Shown: piece by piece, positions 54,381 through 62,964 of the stretch | Position numbering within the stretch: position 1 is the stretch's first letter | How the letters are laid out: every line of letters begins with the position of its first letter | Source of the DNA: Kitasatospora sp. MAP12-44 | GTDB lineage: Bacteria > Actinomycetota > Actinomycetes > Streptomycetales > Streptomycetaceae | DNA length: 64,000 nucleotides | Assembly: GCF_029892095.1 (NCBI RefSeq) | Contig: NZ_JARZAE010000004.1 | Coordinates: 5,146,001-5,210,000, forward strand | Direction of reading: 5' to 3' | The notes under the pieces: model-generated | Told to the model about the DNA's origin: nothing | What the model saw: only the letters and a program-made list of their open reading frames with translations | Databases searched by the model: none | Translations under genes and position numbers: made by a program

Positions 54381-55175
54381 ATGGGTCTGCGCGACATCGT
54401 CGACCGCACACCGGGTCTGCGAACCCTGCTGGGCGGCATGTACAACCTCTACGGCCAGCGGGTCGAGGCGCACCTCGCCCGCACTCCGCACCACGTCGGC
54501 GTGATCCTGGACGGCAACCGCCGCTGGGCCAAGGCGGGTGGCAACTCCCCGGACTACGGCCACCGCCGCGGCGCGGACAAGATCACCGAGTTCCTCGGCT
54601 GGTGCGACGAGACCAAGGTCGAGGTCGTCACCCTCTGGATGCTCTCCACCGACAACCTCTCCCGCCCGCCCGAGCAGCTCGTCCCGCTGCTGCGGATCAT
54701 CGAGGACGCGGTGACCGGCCTCGCCGAGGCCAAGCGCTGGAAGATCCGCCCGGTCGGCGCGCTGGACCTGCTGCCGCCGCAGACCGCCGAGATCCTCAAG
54801 AACGCCGCCCAGTCCACCGCGCACCTCGAAGGCATCACGGTCAACGTGGCGGTGGGCTACGGCGGTCGGCACGAGATCGCCGACGCCGTCCGCTCGCTGC
54901 TCCAGGAGCACGCCGAGCGCGGCACCTCGATCGAGGAGCTGGCCGAGATCCTGGACGTCGAGCACATCGCCGAGCACCTCTACACCAAGGGCCAGCCGGA
55001 CCCGGACCTGGTGATCCGCACCTCGGGCGAGCAGCGGCTCTCGGGCTTCCTGCTCTGGCAGAGCGCGCACAGCGAGTTCTACTTCTGCGAGGCGCACTGG
55101 CCGGCCTTCCGCAAGGTCGACTTCCTCCGCGCGCTGCGGGACTACGGGGAGCGCAACCGCCGCTACGGCGGCTGA
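54381..55175 (+). CDS. uppS: Isoprenyl transferase (undecaprenyl diphosphate synthase family)
   Basis: cis-prenyltransferase of 264 residues. It makes long-chain polyprenyl diphosphate, the lipid carrier for cell-wall synthesis. Catalytic Asp and diphosphate-binding residues are in VGVILDGNRRWAKAGG; other family motifs are YGHRRGADKITEFLGWC, VTLWMLSTDNLSRP, VAVGYGGRHEI, and RTSGEQRLSGFLLWQSAHSEFYF. I prefer ATG 54381, after GGAGGGG, over the longer start at 54327. The PhoH-like gene follows. Confidence 0.93.
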   Translation: MGLRDIVDRTPGLRTLLGGMYNLYGQRVEAHLARTPHHVGVILDGNRRWAKAGGNSPDYGHRRGADKITEFLGWCDETKVEVVTLWMLSTDNLSRPPEQLVPLLRIIEDAVTGLAEAKRWKIRPVGALDLLPPQTAEILKNAAQSTAHLEGITVNVAVGYGGRHEIADAVRSLLQEHAERGTSIEELAEILDVEHIAEHLYTKGQPDPDLVIRTSGEQRLSGFLLWQSAHSEFYFCEAHWPAFRKVDFLRALRDYGERNRRYGG

Positions 55176-55449
55176 CGTCCAGCAAACCCCTGGTCAACTC
55201 CCAGTCAACTCCCAGGCGGACAGGGCGCGAACAGGGCGCGAACAGCGCGAAGGCGTCCCGCCGTTCGTCCCACCTACCCCACTGGCCACTCGGGGCAAAC
55301 GTTCATCCGTAGTGATCCGTGAGTTCGCTTACGCGGGCATGCACGGCCCCCCGTCAGGGAATACAACTGCCAGACCGGCATCCTGACCATCGGGGTCGCG
55401 GGGGCCGGTGAGCCGCGGGTGACGCAGGGTCGCCCGCCCTGGAGGCCTA
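55176..55449. other. Intergenic between uppS and phoH
   Basis: Short tandem repetitions occur at the left (CAACTCCCAG twice, CAGGGCGCGAA twice). There is no gene and no strong hairpin. Confidence 0.4.
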
Positions 55450-56784
55450 GTGGTCAGTTCCAAGAGCCGCCGGACGCCAGACCGGCGCACGTACGTCCTC
55501 GACACCAGCGTGCTCCTCGCAGATCCACTCGCCATGACGCGTTTCGAGGAGCACGAGGTGGTGCTCCCGGTGGTGGTGGTCACCGAGCTGGAAGCCAAGC
55601 GCCACCATCCCGAGCTGGGTTACTTCGCCCGCCAGGCCCTGCGCCTGCTCGACGACTACCGGGTCCGCTACGGCCGACTCGACGAGCCGATCCCGGTGGG
55701 CGACACCGGCGGCTCGATCCGGGTGGAGCTCAACCACTCGGACACCTCAGTGCTGCCGGCCGGCTACCGGCTCGGCGGCGGCGAGGCCGACACCCGGATC
55801 CTCGCGGTCGCCCGCAACCTGCAGGCCGAGGGGTACGACGTCACCGTCGTCTCCAAGGACCTGCCGATGCGGATCAAGGCCAGCGCGGTCGGCCTGCTCG
55901 CCGAGGAGTACCGCGCCGAGCTGGCCATCACCTCCGGGTGGACCGGAATGTCCGAACTGCCCGTCTCCGGCGATCAGGTGGACGAGCTCTTCGGTGCCCC
56001 GCACGAGGCCTCGGTGGAGATCGACGGCGCCGAGGAGCTGCCGGTGCACACCGGCCTGGTGCTCACCTCGGAGCGCGGTCGGGCGCTGGGCCGGGTGACC
56101 GGGGACGGCCGGGTCCGGCTGGTCCGCGGCGACCGCGAGGCGTTCGGGCTGCGCGGCCGCAGCGCCGAACAGCGGGTCGCGCTGGACGTGCTGCTCGATC
56201 CCGAGGTCGGGATCGTCTCGCTCGGCGGCCGAGCCGGCACCGGCAAGTCGGCGCTCGCGCTCTGCGCGGGTCTGGAGGCCGTGCTGGAGCGCCGGCAGCA
56301 CCGCAAGGTGATGGTCTTCCGGCCGCTGTACGCGGTGGGTGGCCAGGAGCTGGGCTACCTGCCGGGCTCGGAGCACGAGAAGATGAGCCCCTGGGCGCAG
56401 GCGGTCTTCGACACCCTGTCGGCCGTCACCACGCCGGCGGTGATCGAAGAGGTGATCTCCCGCGGGATGCTGGAGGTGCTGCCGCTCACCCATATCCGGG
56501 GCCGCTCGCTGCACGATGCCTTCGTGATCGTGGACGAGGCGCAGTCGTTGGAGCGCAACGTGCTGCTGACGGTGCTCTCCCGGATCGGCTCGGGCTCGCG
56601 GGTGGTGCTCACCCACGACGTGGCGCAGCGGGACAACCTCCGGGTCGGCCGCTACGACGGGGTGGTCGCGGTGGTGGAGAAGCTGAAGGGGCATCCGCTC
56701 TTCGCACACATCACCTTGACCCGGTCCGAGCGTTCGCCCATCGCGGCGCTGGTGACCGAGCTGCTGGAGGACATCCAGCCGTAG
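55450..56784 (+). CDS. PIN-PhoH family protein (YlaK-like)
   Basis: Protein of 444 residues with an N-terminal PIN domain (TYVLDTSVLLADP; VVTELEAKRHHP; VVSKDLPMRIKA) and a C-terminal PhoH ATPase. Walker A is GRAGTGKSALAL, Walker B is FVIVDEAQSLERN, followed by RIGSGSRVVLTHDVAQRDN. PIN-PhoH proteins are RNA-unwinding ribonucleases. GTG 55450 follows GGAGG by 4 nt. Strong terminator behind. Confidence 0.93.
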   Translation: MVSSKSRRTPDRRTYVLDTSVLLADPLAMTRFEEHEVVLPVVVVTELEAKRHHPELGYFARQALRLLDDYRVRYGRLDEPIPVGDTGGSIRVELNHSDTSVLPAGYRLGGGEADTRILAVARNLQAEGYDVTVVSKDLPMRIKASAVGLLAEEYRAELAITSGWTGMSELPVSGDQVDELFGAPHEASVEIDGAEELPVHTGLVLTSERGRALGRVTGDGRVRLVRGDREAFGLRGRSAEQRVALDVLLDPEVGIVSLGGRAGTGKSALALCAGLEAVLERRQHRKVMVFRPLYAVGGQELGYLPGSEHEKMSPWAQAVFDTLSAVTTPAVIEEVISRGMLEVLPLTHIRGRSLHDAFVIVDEAQSLERNVLLTVLSRIGSGSRVVLTHDVAQRDNLRVGRYDGVVAVVEKLKGHPLFAHITLTRSERSPIAALVTELLEDIQP

Positions 56785-56810
56785 GCCGTCCCAGTCAGTG
56801 CGGCCGCGAA

Positions 56811-56854
56811 CGATCCGCCCGGCACCGGGAGTTCTCCCGGCGTCGGGCGGATCG
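56811..56854 (+). terminator. Two-part terminator after phoH
   Basis: An outer 11-bp stem (56811-56821 with 56844-56854) encloses an inner CCGGGA/TCCCGG stem. Confidence 0.82.
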
Positions 56855-57180
56855 TCATCACATCGCACCGCTCGCTGTCCAGTGAGTGGCCAATTCTTGT
56901 CGCGGCGCAGGATGTGAGCTTCGCCACGCAACCGGGAATTGCGCACGCGCGTCCCCTTGCGGCATGGTGAGGGTTCTGTCAGGCCCCGCGTACGGCCCAC
57001 CTGTTGGGCGACAACTGAAAAGCGAAGGACCGTACGCCGCCCGAATCACTCGCCCGCACCCGGTAGTCAGGGGGTGGGCGCCGGGCCAGCGCCTCCCGTG
57101 ACCAGCACCGATGGAGGCCAGCGACCAGGGGCATGTTGCGCCTTCACGGTCACGCGTGGGCGACGCTGGAAGGAAACCAT
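56855..57180. other. Long leader region of the lysozyme-like gene
   Basis: No gene is supported here. Its length and the cell-wall gene behind it would suit a riboswitch leader, but I could not match the ydaO (c-di-AMP) consensus. Confidence 0.4.
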
Positions 57181-57903
57181 GTGACTCGGATCTCGGTCCG
57201 GGGAGTTGCTGTGGCCTCCGCCACCGCCGTCACCGCAGTCGGTGCCGTCGTGGGTGTGGCCTCGGGCAGCGAGGCGACGAGCCCGCAGGCGACTGAAGTC
57301 GCAGGCGCGACTCTGCTCGCCGACGTCCCCTCAGCAGCCCAGGCGCAGACGGTCAGCGACAACTTCGTCACCCAGTCCACCGCGCAGCAGGCCGCTGCCG
57401 ACGCGGCCGCACAGAAGGCCGCCGAGGAGGCGGCCCGTCTGAAGGCGGCTGCCGACGCACAGGCCAAGGCTGCCGCGGACAAGGCCGCAGCGGACGCCGC
57501 CAAGGCTGCCGCCGACAAGGCCGCGGCCGATGCCGCCGCCGCTGCTCGGGCCAAGGCCACGTCGGCGATGTCGGCCACGGCCGACTCGGCCTCGGCGCCG
57601 CCCGCGTCCTCGTTCAGCGCGGGCTCGGTCCAGGCCATCGCGGCCGGGATGATGGACGGCACCCAGTTCCAGTGCTTCAGCAACATCGTGACGCGCGAGA
57701 GCGGCTGGAACTACACCGCCCGGAACCCCTCCGGTGCCTACGGCCTGGTCCAGGCGCTGCCCGGTTCCAAGATGGCCTCGGCCGGCGCGGACTGGCAGAC
57801 CAACCCGGCGACCCAGATCAAGTGGGGACTCGGCTACATGAACGACCGTTACGGCAGCCCGTGCGGTGCCTGGTCCTTCTGGCAGGCCCACAGCTGGTAC
57901 TAG
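57181..57903 (+). CDS. Secreted lytic transglycosylase/lysozyme-fold protein
   Basis: Protein of 240 residues. A signal peptide (RGVAVASATAVTAVGAVVG) is followed by a long Ala/Lys helix of AADKAAADAAK repeats, probably a coiled-coil or wall-spanning spacer, and a C-terminal SLT-like domain. There the catalytic Glu is in NIVTRESGWNYTARNPSGAYGLVQALPGSKM. It cleaves or binds peptidoglycan. GTG 57181 stands 6 nt after GGAAGGA, so I prefer it to the upstream ATG at 57133. The two Cys residues near Phe-Gln-Cys-Phe and SPCGAWSF may form a disulfide. Confidence 0.87.
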   Translation: MTRISVRGVAVASATAVTAVGAVVGVASGSEATSPQATEVAGATLLADVPSAAQAQTVSDNFVTQSTAQQAAADAAAQKAAEEAARLKAAADAQAKAAADKAAADAAKAAADKAAADAAAAARAKATSAMSATADSASAPPASSFSAGSVQAIAAGMMDGTQFQCFSNIVTRESGWNYTARNPSGAYGLVQALPGSKMASAGADWQTNPATQIKWGLGYMNDRYGSPCGAWSFWQAHSWY

Positions 57904-57921
57904 CTGGTACTAGAAGTCCGT

Positions 57922-57958
57922 CCGAACGCCCCCGACCCCACCGGTCGGGGGCGTTCGG
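57922..57958 (+). terminator. Terminator after the lysozyme-like gene
   Basis: Perfect 16-bp stem (57922-57937 with 57943-57958), 5-nt loop. Confidence 0.9.
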
Positions 57959-58087
57959 CGTTTCGGCGACCAGGCGACCAGGGTCCGGAGCGGGAGAGGC
58001 CCGCAAGCCCCCCGTGCCATGATCGGCCCCGGCCCCGGGTAGCGTCATCCCTGAGAATCACGGGCGCGACCGGGAGGCGGAGCACAG

Positions 58088-59443
58088 ATGGCAAGGGGAG
58101 GGCAACGAGGCCCCAAGGCGCTGCGGGCCATGGCGTCGGTCGCGGCCCGCGCCGCGGCCGGACTCGAGGAGCGCCGGCGGGCCGCCACCGAGCAGATCGA
58201 GCCGGAGATCGACGACCCCGTGCGGGTCCCGGCGGCGCGCCCGGTCGAGCCGGCCGCGGAGCACGGTTACGTCCCGTCCGGCCGCGCGCCCACGCTGGGC
58301 CGCCCGGCCACCCCCGCCGACGCGGTGCCCTGGGGGCTGCGGGTCGCCGCCGAGTCCACCTGGCGGCTGCTGCTGCTGGGCGGCGCACTCTATGTGATCT
58401 TCTCGGTGGTCGACATGCTGCGGCTGGTCGCCTTCGCGATCCTGGCCGGCCTGCTGGTCTCCGCGCTGCTCGAACCCACCGTCTCCTGGCTGCGCCGGCA
58501 CGGCGTCCCGCGCTCGCTGGCCGCGGCCGGCACCTTCCTCAGCGGACTGGCCGGCATCGGCCTGGTCGGCTGGTTCGTGATCTGGCAGGTCACCAGCAAT
58601 CTGGACAACGTCTCGCACCAGGCCCAGCGGGGCGTGGCGAAGCTGCGGGACTGGATGATCCACGGCCCGATGCATGTGACCCAGCAGCAGATCACCGAGT
58701 TCACCCACCAGATCCAGACCGCGATCGGCACCAACGCCCAGCAGATAACCTCACTCGGCTTCACCGGCGTCAGCATCGCCATCGAGGTGCTGACCGGCGT
58801 GCTGCTGGCCGTCTTCACCACCTTCTTCCTGCTCTACGACGGCGCGCAGATCTGGAGTTGGATGCTGCGCGCGCTGCCGCAGCAGTCCCGCTACGCGATG
58901 GCCGGCGCCGGTCCGAAGGCCTGGGCCACCCTTACCGCGTACGTCCGGGGCACCGTCTTCGTCGCCTTCATCGACGCGCTGTGCATCGGCATCGGCATCC
59001 AACTGCTCGGTGTGCCGCTGGCGCTGCCGCTGGCGGTGATCATCTTCCTGGGCGCCTTCGTGCCGCTGGTCGGCGCGCTGGTGACCGGGACCCTGGCGGT
59101 GCTGGTCGCGCTGGTGACCAAGGACGTCACCACGGCCGGCCTGGTGCTGGTGGTGCTGATCGCGGTGCAGCAGCTGGAGGGGCATCTGCTGCAGCCGCTG
59201 ATCCTGGGCCGCGCGGTGCGGGTGCACCCGCTGGGCGTGGTGCTGGGCGTGGCGTCCGGCTCGATCATCGGCGGGATCGGCGGGGCGATCGTCGCGGTGC
59301 CGCTGATCGCCGTCACCAACACCGTGGTGGGTCACCTGCGCCGGCGCCACGCGGCGGGCAACGAGGTCTTCGTGGCCCTGGAGGCGGCCCAGGAAGCAGC
59401 GGCTCCGCACGACACCTCCCCGCCGGAGCCTGCCCACGCTTGA
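58088..59443 (+). CDS. AI-2E family transporter (PerM-like)
   Basis: Membrane protein of 451 residues with a charged N-terminal ~95-residue cytoplasmic part and about eight helices. The C-terminal family motifs are LGAFVPLVGALVTG, VQQLEGHLLQPLILGRAVRVHPL and GGIGGAIVAVPLIAVTN. Homologues include autoinducer-2 exporters and Na+/H+ antiporters, so the substrate is open. The stop codon forms the first bases of the 22-bp inverted repeat element. Confidence 0.9.
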   Translation: MARGGQRGPKALRAMASVAARAAAGLEERRRAATEQIEPEIDDPVRVPAARPVEPAAEHGYVPSGRAPTLGRPATPADAVPWGLRVAAESTWRLLLLGGALYVIFSVVDMLRLVAFAILAGLLVSALLEPTVSWLRRHGVPRSLAAAGTFLSGLAGIGLVGWFVIWQVTSNLDNVSHQAQRGVAKLRDWMIHGPMHVTQQQITEFTHQIQTAIGTNAQQITSLGFTGVSIAIEVLTGVLLAVFTTFFLLYDGAQIWSWMLRALPQQSRYAMAGAGPKAWATLTAYVRGTVFVAFIDALCIGIGIQLLGVPLALPLAVIIFLGAFVPLVGALVTGTLAVLVALVTKDVTTAGLVLVVLIAVQQLEGHLLQPLILGRAVRVHPLGVVLGVASGSIIGGIGGAIVAVPLIAVTNTVVGHLRRRHAAGNEVFVALEAAQEAAAPHDTSPPEPAHA

Positions 59444-59633
59444 GACCGCCCGGCAATCGGTGGGCGGCGTCGCGACGCCCGGGCTGTCGCCTGGACGGCT
59501 TCTCCTCAGTCTCCCTCCTTGCCCGGCAACGGGCAGGAGGGGCCCTCAGCTCCGCAGTGGCTCCCTCGTCGGCACCGCCCAGACTCGGCCCGGACCCCGC
59601 TCCTTCTTCCACCCACCGATTGCCGGGCGGTCT
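59443..59633. mobile_element. 191-bp structured element with 22-bp terminal inverted repeats (MITE-like)
   Basis: 59443-59464 and 59612-59633 are perfect 22-bp inverted copies. Between them lie a perfect 14-bp palindrome (GGCGTCGCGACGCC, 59466-59479) and an imperfect hairpin in the middle (CCCTCC-TGCCCG pairing with CGGGCA-GGAGGG). No coding frame is supported and no clear target duplication is visible. It could be a MITE, an RNA structure, or an unusual terminator. Confidence 0.6.
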
Positions 59634-59644
59634 AACATGGCGTC

Positions 59645-60946
59645 ATGTATGTGACCAGGCTGGGCATCTCGGGTATCCGGGGTTTCACGCCGGCGCGCGA
59701 GGTGCGCCAGTTGGAGCTGCCGCAGGCGGGTTGGACGGTGCTGGCGGGGCGTAACGGCGCCGGCAAGACGACGCTGCTGCGCGCGCTCGCGCTGGCGCTC
59801 GGCGGGCCGTCGGTGGCGCGCAGCCTGGTCAGCGACTTCTCCGGGTGGATCACGGCGGGGGAGAGCACCGGGTGGGTGCAGGCCTTCGTGCGCCCCGACT
59901 GGTCGGTGGACCGGCTCGCGGGCAGCGGCAAGGCACCTAAGTACGATCTTCGGCTCGGCCTGCGCTGGACGCTGCCGCCGGGCGGCCCGCGCCCGGAGCT
60001 GACCACCTTCGGCTCGCCCAACCCCGAGCGCGGCCCCTGGGCGGAGAACCCGCGCGGCTGGTTCTTCGCCGGCTACGGCCCGTTCCGCCGGCTGCTCGGC
60101 GGCGCGGGCGAGAGCCAGCGGCTGATGCTCTCGGCCGGCCCGGTCGGCCGGCTCGCCACGCTCTTCCACGAGGAGGCCTCACTCGCCGAGGGCGTCTCCT
60201 GGCTGGTCGACCAGCACGTCCGCCGCCTGGAGGGCCGCCCGGGCGCGCAGCAGGCGCTCGACGTGGTGAGCGCGCTGCTCTCGGACGGTCTGCTGCCCGA
60301 CGGCTACACCGTCGCCAAGGTCGACTCCGACGGCCTATGGGTCCGCAGAGTCGACGGGCCCGACTTCCCGCTCCGGGAGATGAGCGACGGCTACCGCACG
60401 GTCGCCGCCCTGGTGCTCGACCTGGTCCGCCAGTTCCAGTCCGCCTACGGCCTGCTCCCGCTGGACGAGGCCGGAGCCGTGGCGCTGCCCGGGGTGGTGC
60501 TGATCGACGAGATCGACGCCCATCTGCACGTCAGCTGGCAGCAGCGGATCGGGCCCTGGCTCAAGGCGCACTTCCCGCTGGTGCAGTTCATCGTCTCGAC
60601 GCACAGTCCGTATATCTGCCAGGCTGCCGACCCGGGTGGGCTGATCCGGATAGCGGGTGTGGACGAGGACTTCCCACCGCAGCCGGTCAGCGAGGAGCTC
60701 TACCGCCGGATCGTCTACGGCAGCGGGGACGACGCGGTGCTCTCCGAGCTCTTCGGCCTGGAGTCGCCCTACTCCGACCGGGCCGAGGACGCCCGCCGCC
60801 GGCTCGGCGACATCGAGGGCCGGGTGCTGGCCGGTGACTCCAGCGACGACGAGCTCGCGGAGTACCAGGAGCTGAGCGAGCGGCTGATGAGCTCGCTCTC
60901 GGCCCGGGTCGACGAGGTCTCCGCGCGGCTGGGCAGACGCGGGTGA
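59645..60946 (+). CDS. ptuA: PtuA-like ATPase (Septu-type defence)
   Basis: AAA/ABC-type ATPase of 433 residues. It starts MYVTRLGISGIRGFTPAREV; Walker A is GRNGAGKTTLLRALALALGG, the signature region is REMSDGYRTVAALVLD, Walker B is VVLIDEIDAHLHVSW, and a His loop reads FIVSTHSPYICQA. With the HNH gene that overlaps it by GTGA it has the composition of Septu, where PtuA and PtuB form a complex that degrades DNA on infection. No ribosome site is present; TAACAT at 59632-59637 could be a -10 giving a leaderless message from ATG 59645. Confidence 0.85.
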   Translation: MYVTRLGISGIRGFTPAREVRQLELPQAGWTVLAGRNGAGKTTLLRALALALGGPSVARSLVSDFSGWITAGESTGWVQAFVRPDWSVDRLAGSGKAPKYDLRLGLRWTLPPGGPRPELTTFGSPNPERGPWAENPRGWFFAGYGPFRRLLGGAGESQRLMLSAGPVGRLATLFHEEASLAEGVSWLVDQHVRRLEGRPGAQQALDVVSALLSDGLLPDGYTVAKVDSDGLWVRRVDGPDFPLREMSDGYRTVAALVLDLVRQFQSAYGLLPLDEAGAVALPGVVLIDEIDAHLHVSWQQRIGPWLKAHFPLVQFIVSTHSPYICQAADPGGLIRIAGVDEDFPPQPVSEELYRRIVYGSGDDAVLSELFGLESPYSDRAEDARRRLGDIEGRVLAGDSSDDELAEYQELSERLMSSLSARVDEVSARLGRRG

Positions 60947-61683
60947 TCCCGCTGCAGCGCGGGCCGCTGCCCGAGGAGCTGTCCGCCCGGATGGCCGCCC
61001 GCACCGAGCGGCTGGCCGACCGCGGCGGCGGCGCCCGGGAGTTGTGGCGCGACAGCCGCACGGTGCGGCGGGACCTGAGCGTCCACCTGGTCGCGATGGC
61101 GGCCGGCCTCTCGCGCTGCATGTACTGCGGCGACAGCGAGGGCACCAGCATCGACCACTTCCAGCCGATCGCGCTGGCCCCGCTGCGCGCCTTCGACTGG
61201 CTCAACCACCTGTGGGCCTGCGCCTTCTGCAACAGCAACCAGAAGCGCGACCGCTACCCGACCGACCGGCACGGCTCGGCCCTGCTGATCGACCCGACCA
61301 GCGACGAGCCCGCCGACCACCTGGCGCTGACCCTGGCCACCGGCGCCTACCGGCCGCGCACCCCCAAGGGGCACGAGACGATCACCGTCTTCGGCCTGGA
61401 CCGCCCGGTGCTGGAGCGCGGCCGGGCCCAGGCGTACGTCCGCTGCCGCTCGATGCTGCGCGACCTGGCCCGGACCACCGCGCAGGGCGAGCGCGCCGAG
61501 GCCGCCGCCGTCGCGCACGCGCTGGCCGTCCAGCCGTTCGCGGACGTGCTCTACGAGATGCTGCGGCTGCACACCGCGCCCCGCGCCGCGCTGATCTTCG
61601 GCGCGGAGACGGTGGCGGGCCTGCACGTGTTGAAGGGGCCCCGCTCACCCGAGCGAAGCCCCTTCAACAACCGAACCGACTAG
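60943..61683 (+). CDS. ptuB: PtuB-like HNH endonuclease (Septu-type defence)
   Basis: Protein of 246 residues from GTG 60943, which overlaps the ptuA stop. The HNH module is CMYCGDSEGTSIDHFQPIA with HLWACAFCNSNQKRDRYP: two Cys pairs bind structural zinc and the DH is catalytic. The N-terminal ~45 residues and C-terminal helical part are typical of Septu partners. A strong two-part hairpin overlaps its last 18 codons, so the 3' end may be a secondary extension. Confidence 0.86.
   Translation: MIPLQRGPLPEELSARMAARTERLADRGGGARELWRDSRTVRRDLSVHLVAMAAGLSRCMYCGDSEGTSIDHFQPIALAPLRAFDWLNHLWACAFCNSNQKRDRYPTDRHGSALLIDPTSDEPADHLALTLATGAYRPRTPKGHETITVFGLDRPVLERGRAQAYVRCRSMLRDLARTTAQGERAEAAAVAHALAVQPFADVLYEMLRLHTAPRAALIFGAETVAGLHVLKGPRSPERSPFNNRTD
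61629..61668. terminator. Terminator inside the 3' end of ptuB, shared with ahpD
   Basis: GTTGAAGGGGC (61629-61639) and GCCCCTTCAAC (61658-61668) form a perfect 11-bp stem, with CGCT/AGCG inside. It can end both convergent operons. Confidence 0.75.
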
Positions 61684-62210
61684 GCGAGCGCCGCCTCGGC
61701 GTCCAGCACGGACGCCACGGCCTGCACGATCGCGGCGATCTTCGCGGCGGCCTGGATGACCTCACGCTCGACGCCGGCCTTGCGCAGCACCTGCTCGTGC
61801 GAGTCGAGGCACTGGCCGCAGCCGTTGATCGCGGAGACCGCGAAGCTCCACAGCTCGAAGTCGATCTTCTCGACGCCCGGGTTGCCGATGACGTTCATCC
61901 GCAGTCCGGTCCGCAGGTTCCCGTACTCCTTGTCGGAGAGCAGGTGCAGCGTGCGGTAGTAGACGTTGTTCATCGCCATGACGGCGGCGGCGGCCTTGGC
62001 GGCGGTGTACGCCTCCGCCGAGAGGAGCTCCTTGGCCTGCGGCTCCAGCTCGCTCAGCACGGGCTTGCTGCCGGTGGCCATCGCGCAGGAGAGCACGGTG
62101 CCCCAGAGCTGCTGGGCCGGCAGGTCGGAGTTGCCGATGACCGCGCTCAGGTTGAGCTTGAGGTCCTTGGCGTAGTCCGGCAGCGCCGACTTCAGTTCGT
62201 CGAGAGCCAT
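61680..62210 (-). CDS. ahpD: Alkyl hydroperoxide reductase AhpD
   Basis: Protein of 176 residues, normal AhpD length. The redox centre is NGCGQCLDSHEQVLRKAG (CxxC plus His). AhpD returns electrons from dihydrolipoyl carriers to AhpC. It starts 4 nt after the ahpC stop and is translated from the same message. The last bases overlap the ptuB stop region by 4 nt. Confidence 0.95.
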   Translation of the reverse strand: MALDELKSALPDYAKDLKLNLSAVIGNSDLPAQQLWGTVLSCAMATGSKPVLSELEPQAKELLSAEAYTAAKAAAAVMAMNNVYYRTLHLLSDKEYGNLRTGLRMNVIGNPGVEKIDFELWSFAVSAINGCGQCLDSHEQVLRKAGVEREVIQAAAKIAAIVQAVASVLDAEAALA

Positions 62211-62214
62211 CGGA

Positions 62215-62766
62215 TCAGCCGGCCAGCAGGGCGCCGGCGTCCAGGGTGGCCTCGCCCTTGGTCCAGTTGCACGGGCACAGCTCGTCGGTCTGCAGGGCGT
62301 CCAGCACCCGCAGGACCTCCTTCGGGTTCCGGCCGACGGAACCGGCGGTCACCATGGTGAACTGGATCTCGTTGTTCGGGTCCACGATGAAGACGGCGCG
62401 CTGGGCGGTGCCGTCCTCGGCCTCGACGCCGCAGGCGCGCATCAGCTCGTGCTTGATGTCGGCCAGCATCGGGAAGGGCAGGTCACGCAGGTCGGCGTGG
62501 TCCTTGCGCCAGGCGTGGTGGACGAACTCGGAGTCGCCGGAGACGCCCAGGATCTGCGCGTCGCGGTCAGCGAACTCCTCGTTCAGCTTGCCGAACGCGG
62601 CGATCTCGGTCGGGCAGACGAAGGTGAAGTCCATCGGCCAGAAGAAAACGATCTTCCACTTGCCCTCGTAGGACTTGTGGTCGATGTCGGCGAACGCCTT
62701 CGCGGCGTCGAGGTCGACGCAGGCCTTGAGTTCGAACTCGGGGAACTTGTCACCGATCGTCAGCAC
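62215..62766 (-). CDS. ahpC: Alkyl hydroperoxide reductase AhpC (peroxiredoxin)
   Basis: Protein of 183 residues, with the peroxidatic Cys in FWPMDFTFVCPTEIAAF and the resolving Cys in LQTDELCPCNW. It reduces organic peroxides and H2O2. GTG 62766 follows AGGAG by 7 nt. Regulated by the divergent OxyR. Confidence 0.96.
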   Translation of the reverse strand: MLTIGDKFPEFELKACVDLDAAKAFADIDHKSYEGKWKIVFFWPMDFTFVCPTEIAAFGKLNEEFADRDAQILGVSGDSEFVHHAWRKDHADLRDLPFPMLADIKHELMRACGVEAEDGTAQRAVFIVDPNNEIQFTMVTAGSVGRNPKEVLRVLDALQTDELCPCNWTKGEATLDAGALLAG

Positions 62767-62858
62767 GTTCGCTTCTCCTGGGTTAGGAAGTGAGGGTAAA
62801 TGTCCGAATTGCCTATGGTTCGGCGGAATCCCGACGTGATCCACAGTGACACAGCGCG

Positions 62859-62909
62859 CACTGATCAGTGAAATAGCTAGACTCGTGATATCTGATCGGA
62901 GAGAGCTAT
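62859..62909. promoter_or_regulatory. Candidate OxyR operator between ahpC and oxyR
   Basis: A perfect 12-bp palindrome CACTGATCAGTG (62859-62870) is followed by ATAGCT (62873-62878) and AGCTAT (62904-62909), an inverted pair 25 nt apart. ATAG-type half sites fit OxyR binding at this divergent promoter. Confidence 0.55.
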
Positions 62910-62964
62910 CAGTACCGAGTACCGCAGGCCGCGCACGGAGCGACCGCGTAAACCTGAGGCGGGT

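Noticed and set aside
56855..57180. ydaO (c-di-AMP) riboswitch before the lysozyme-like gene
   Set aside because: The context fits, but I could not line up the conserved core motifs. A covariance-model search would decide.
59434..59645. Target-site duplication around the 191-bp element
   Set aside because: Bases outside the inverted repeats (left CGCTTG, right AACATG) do not repeat each other.
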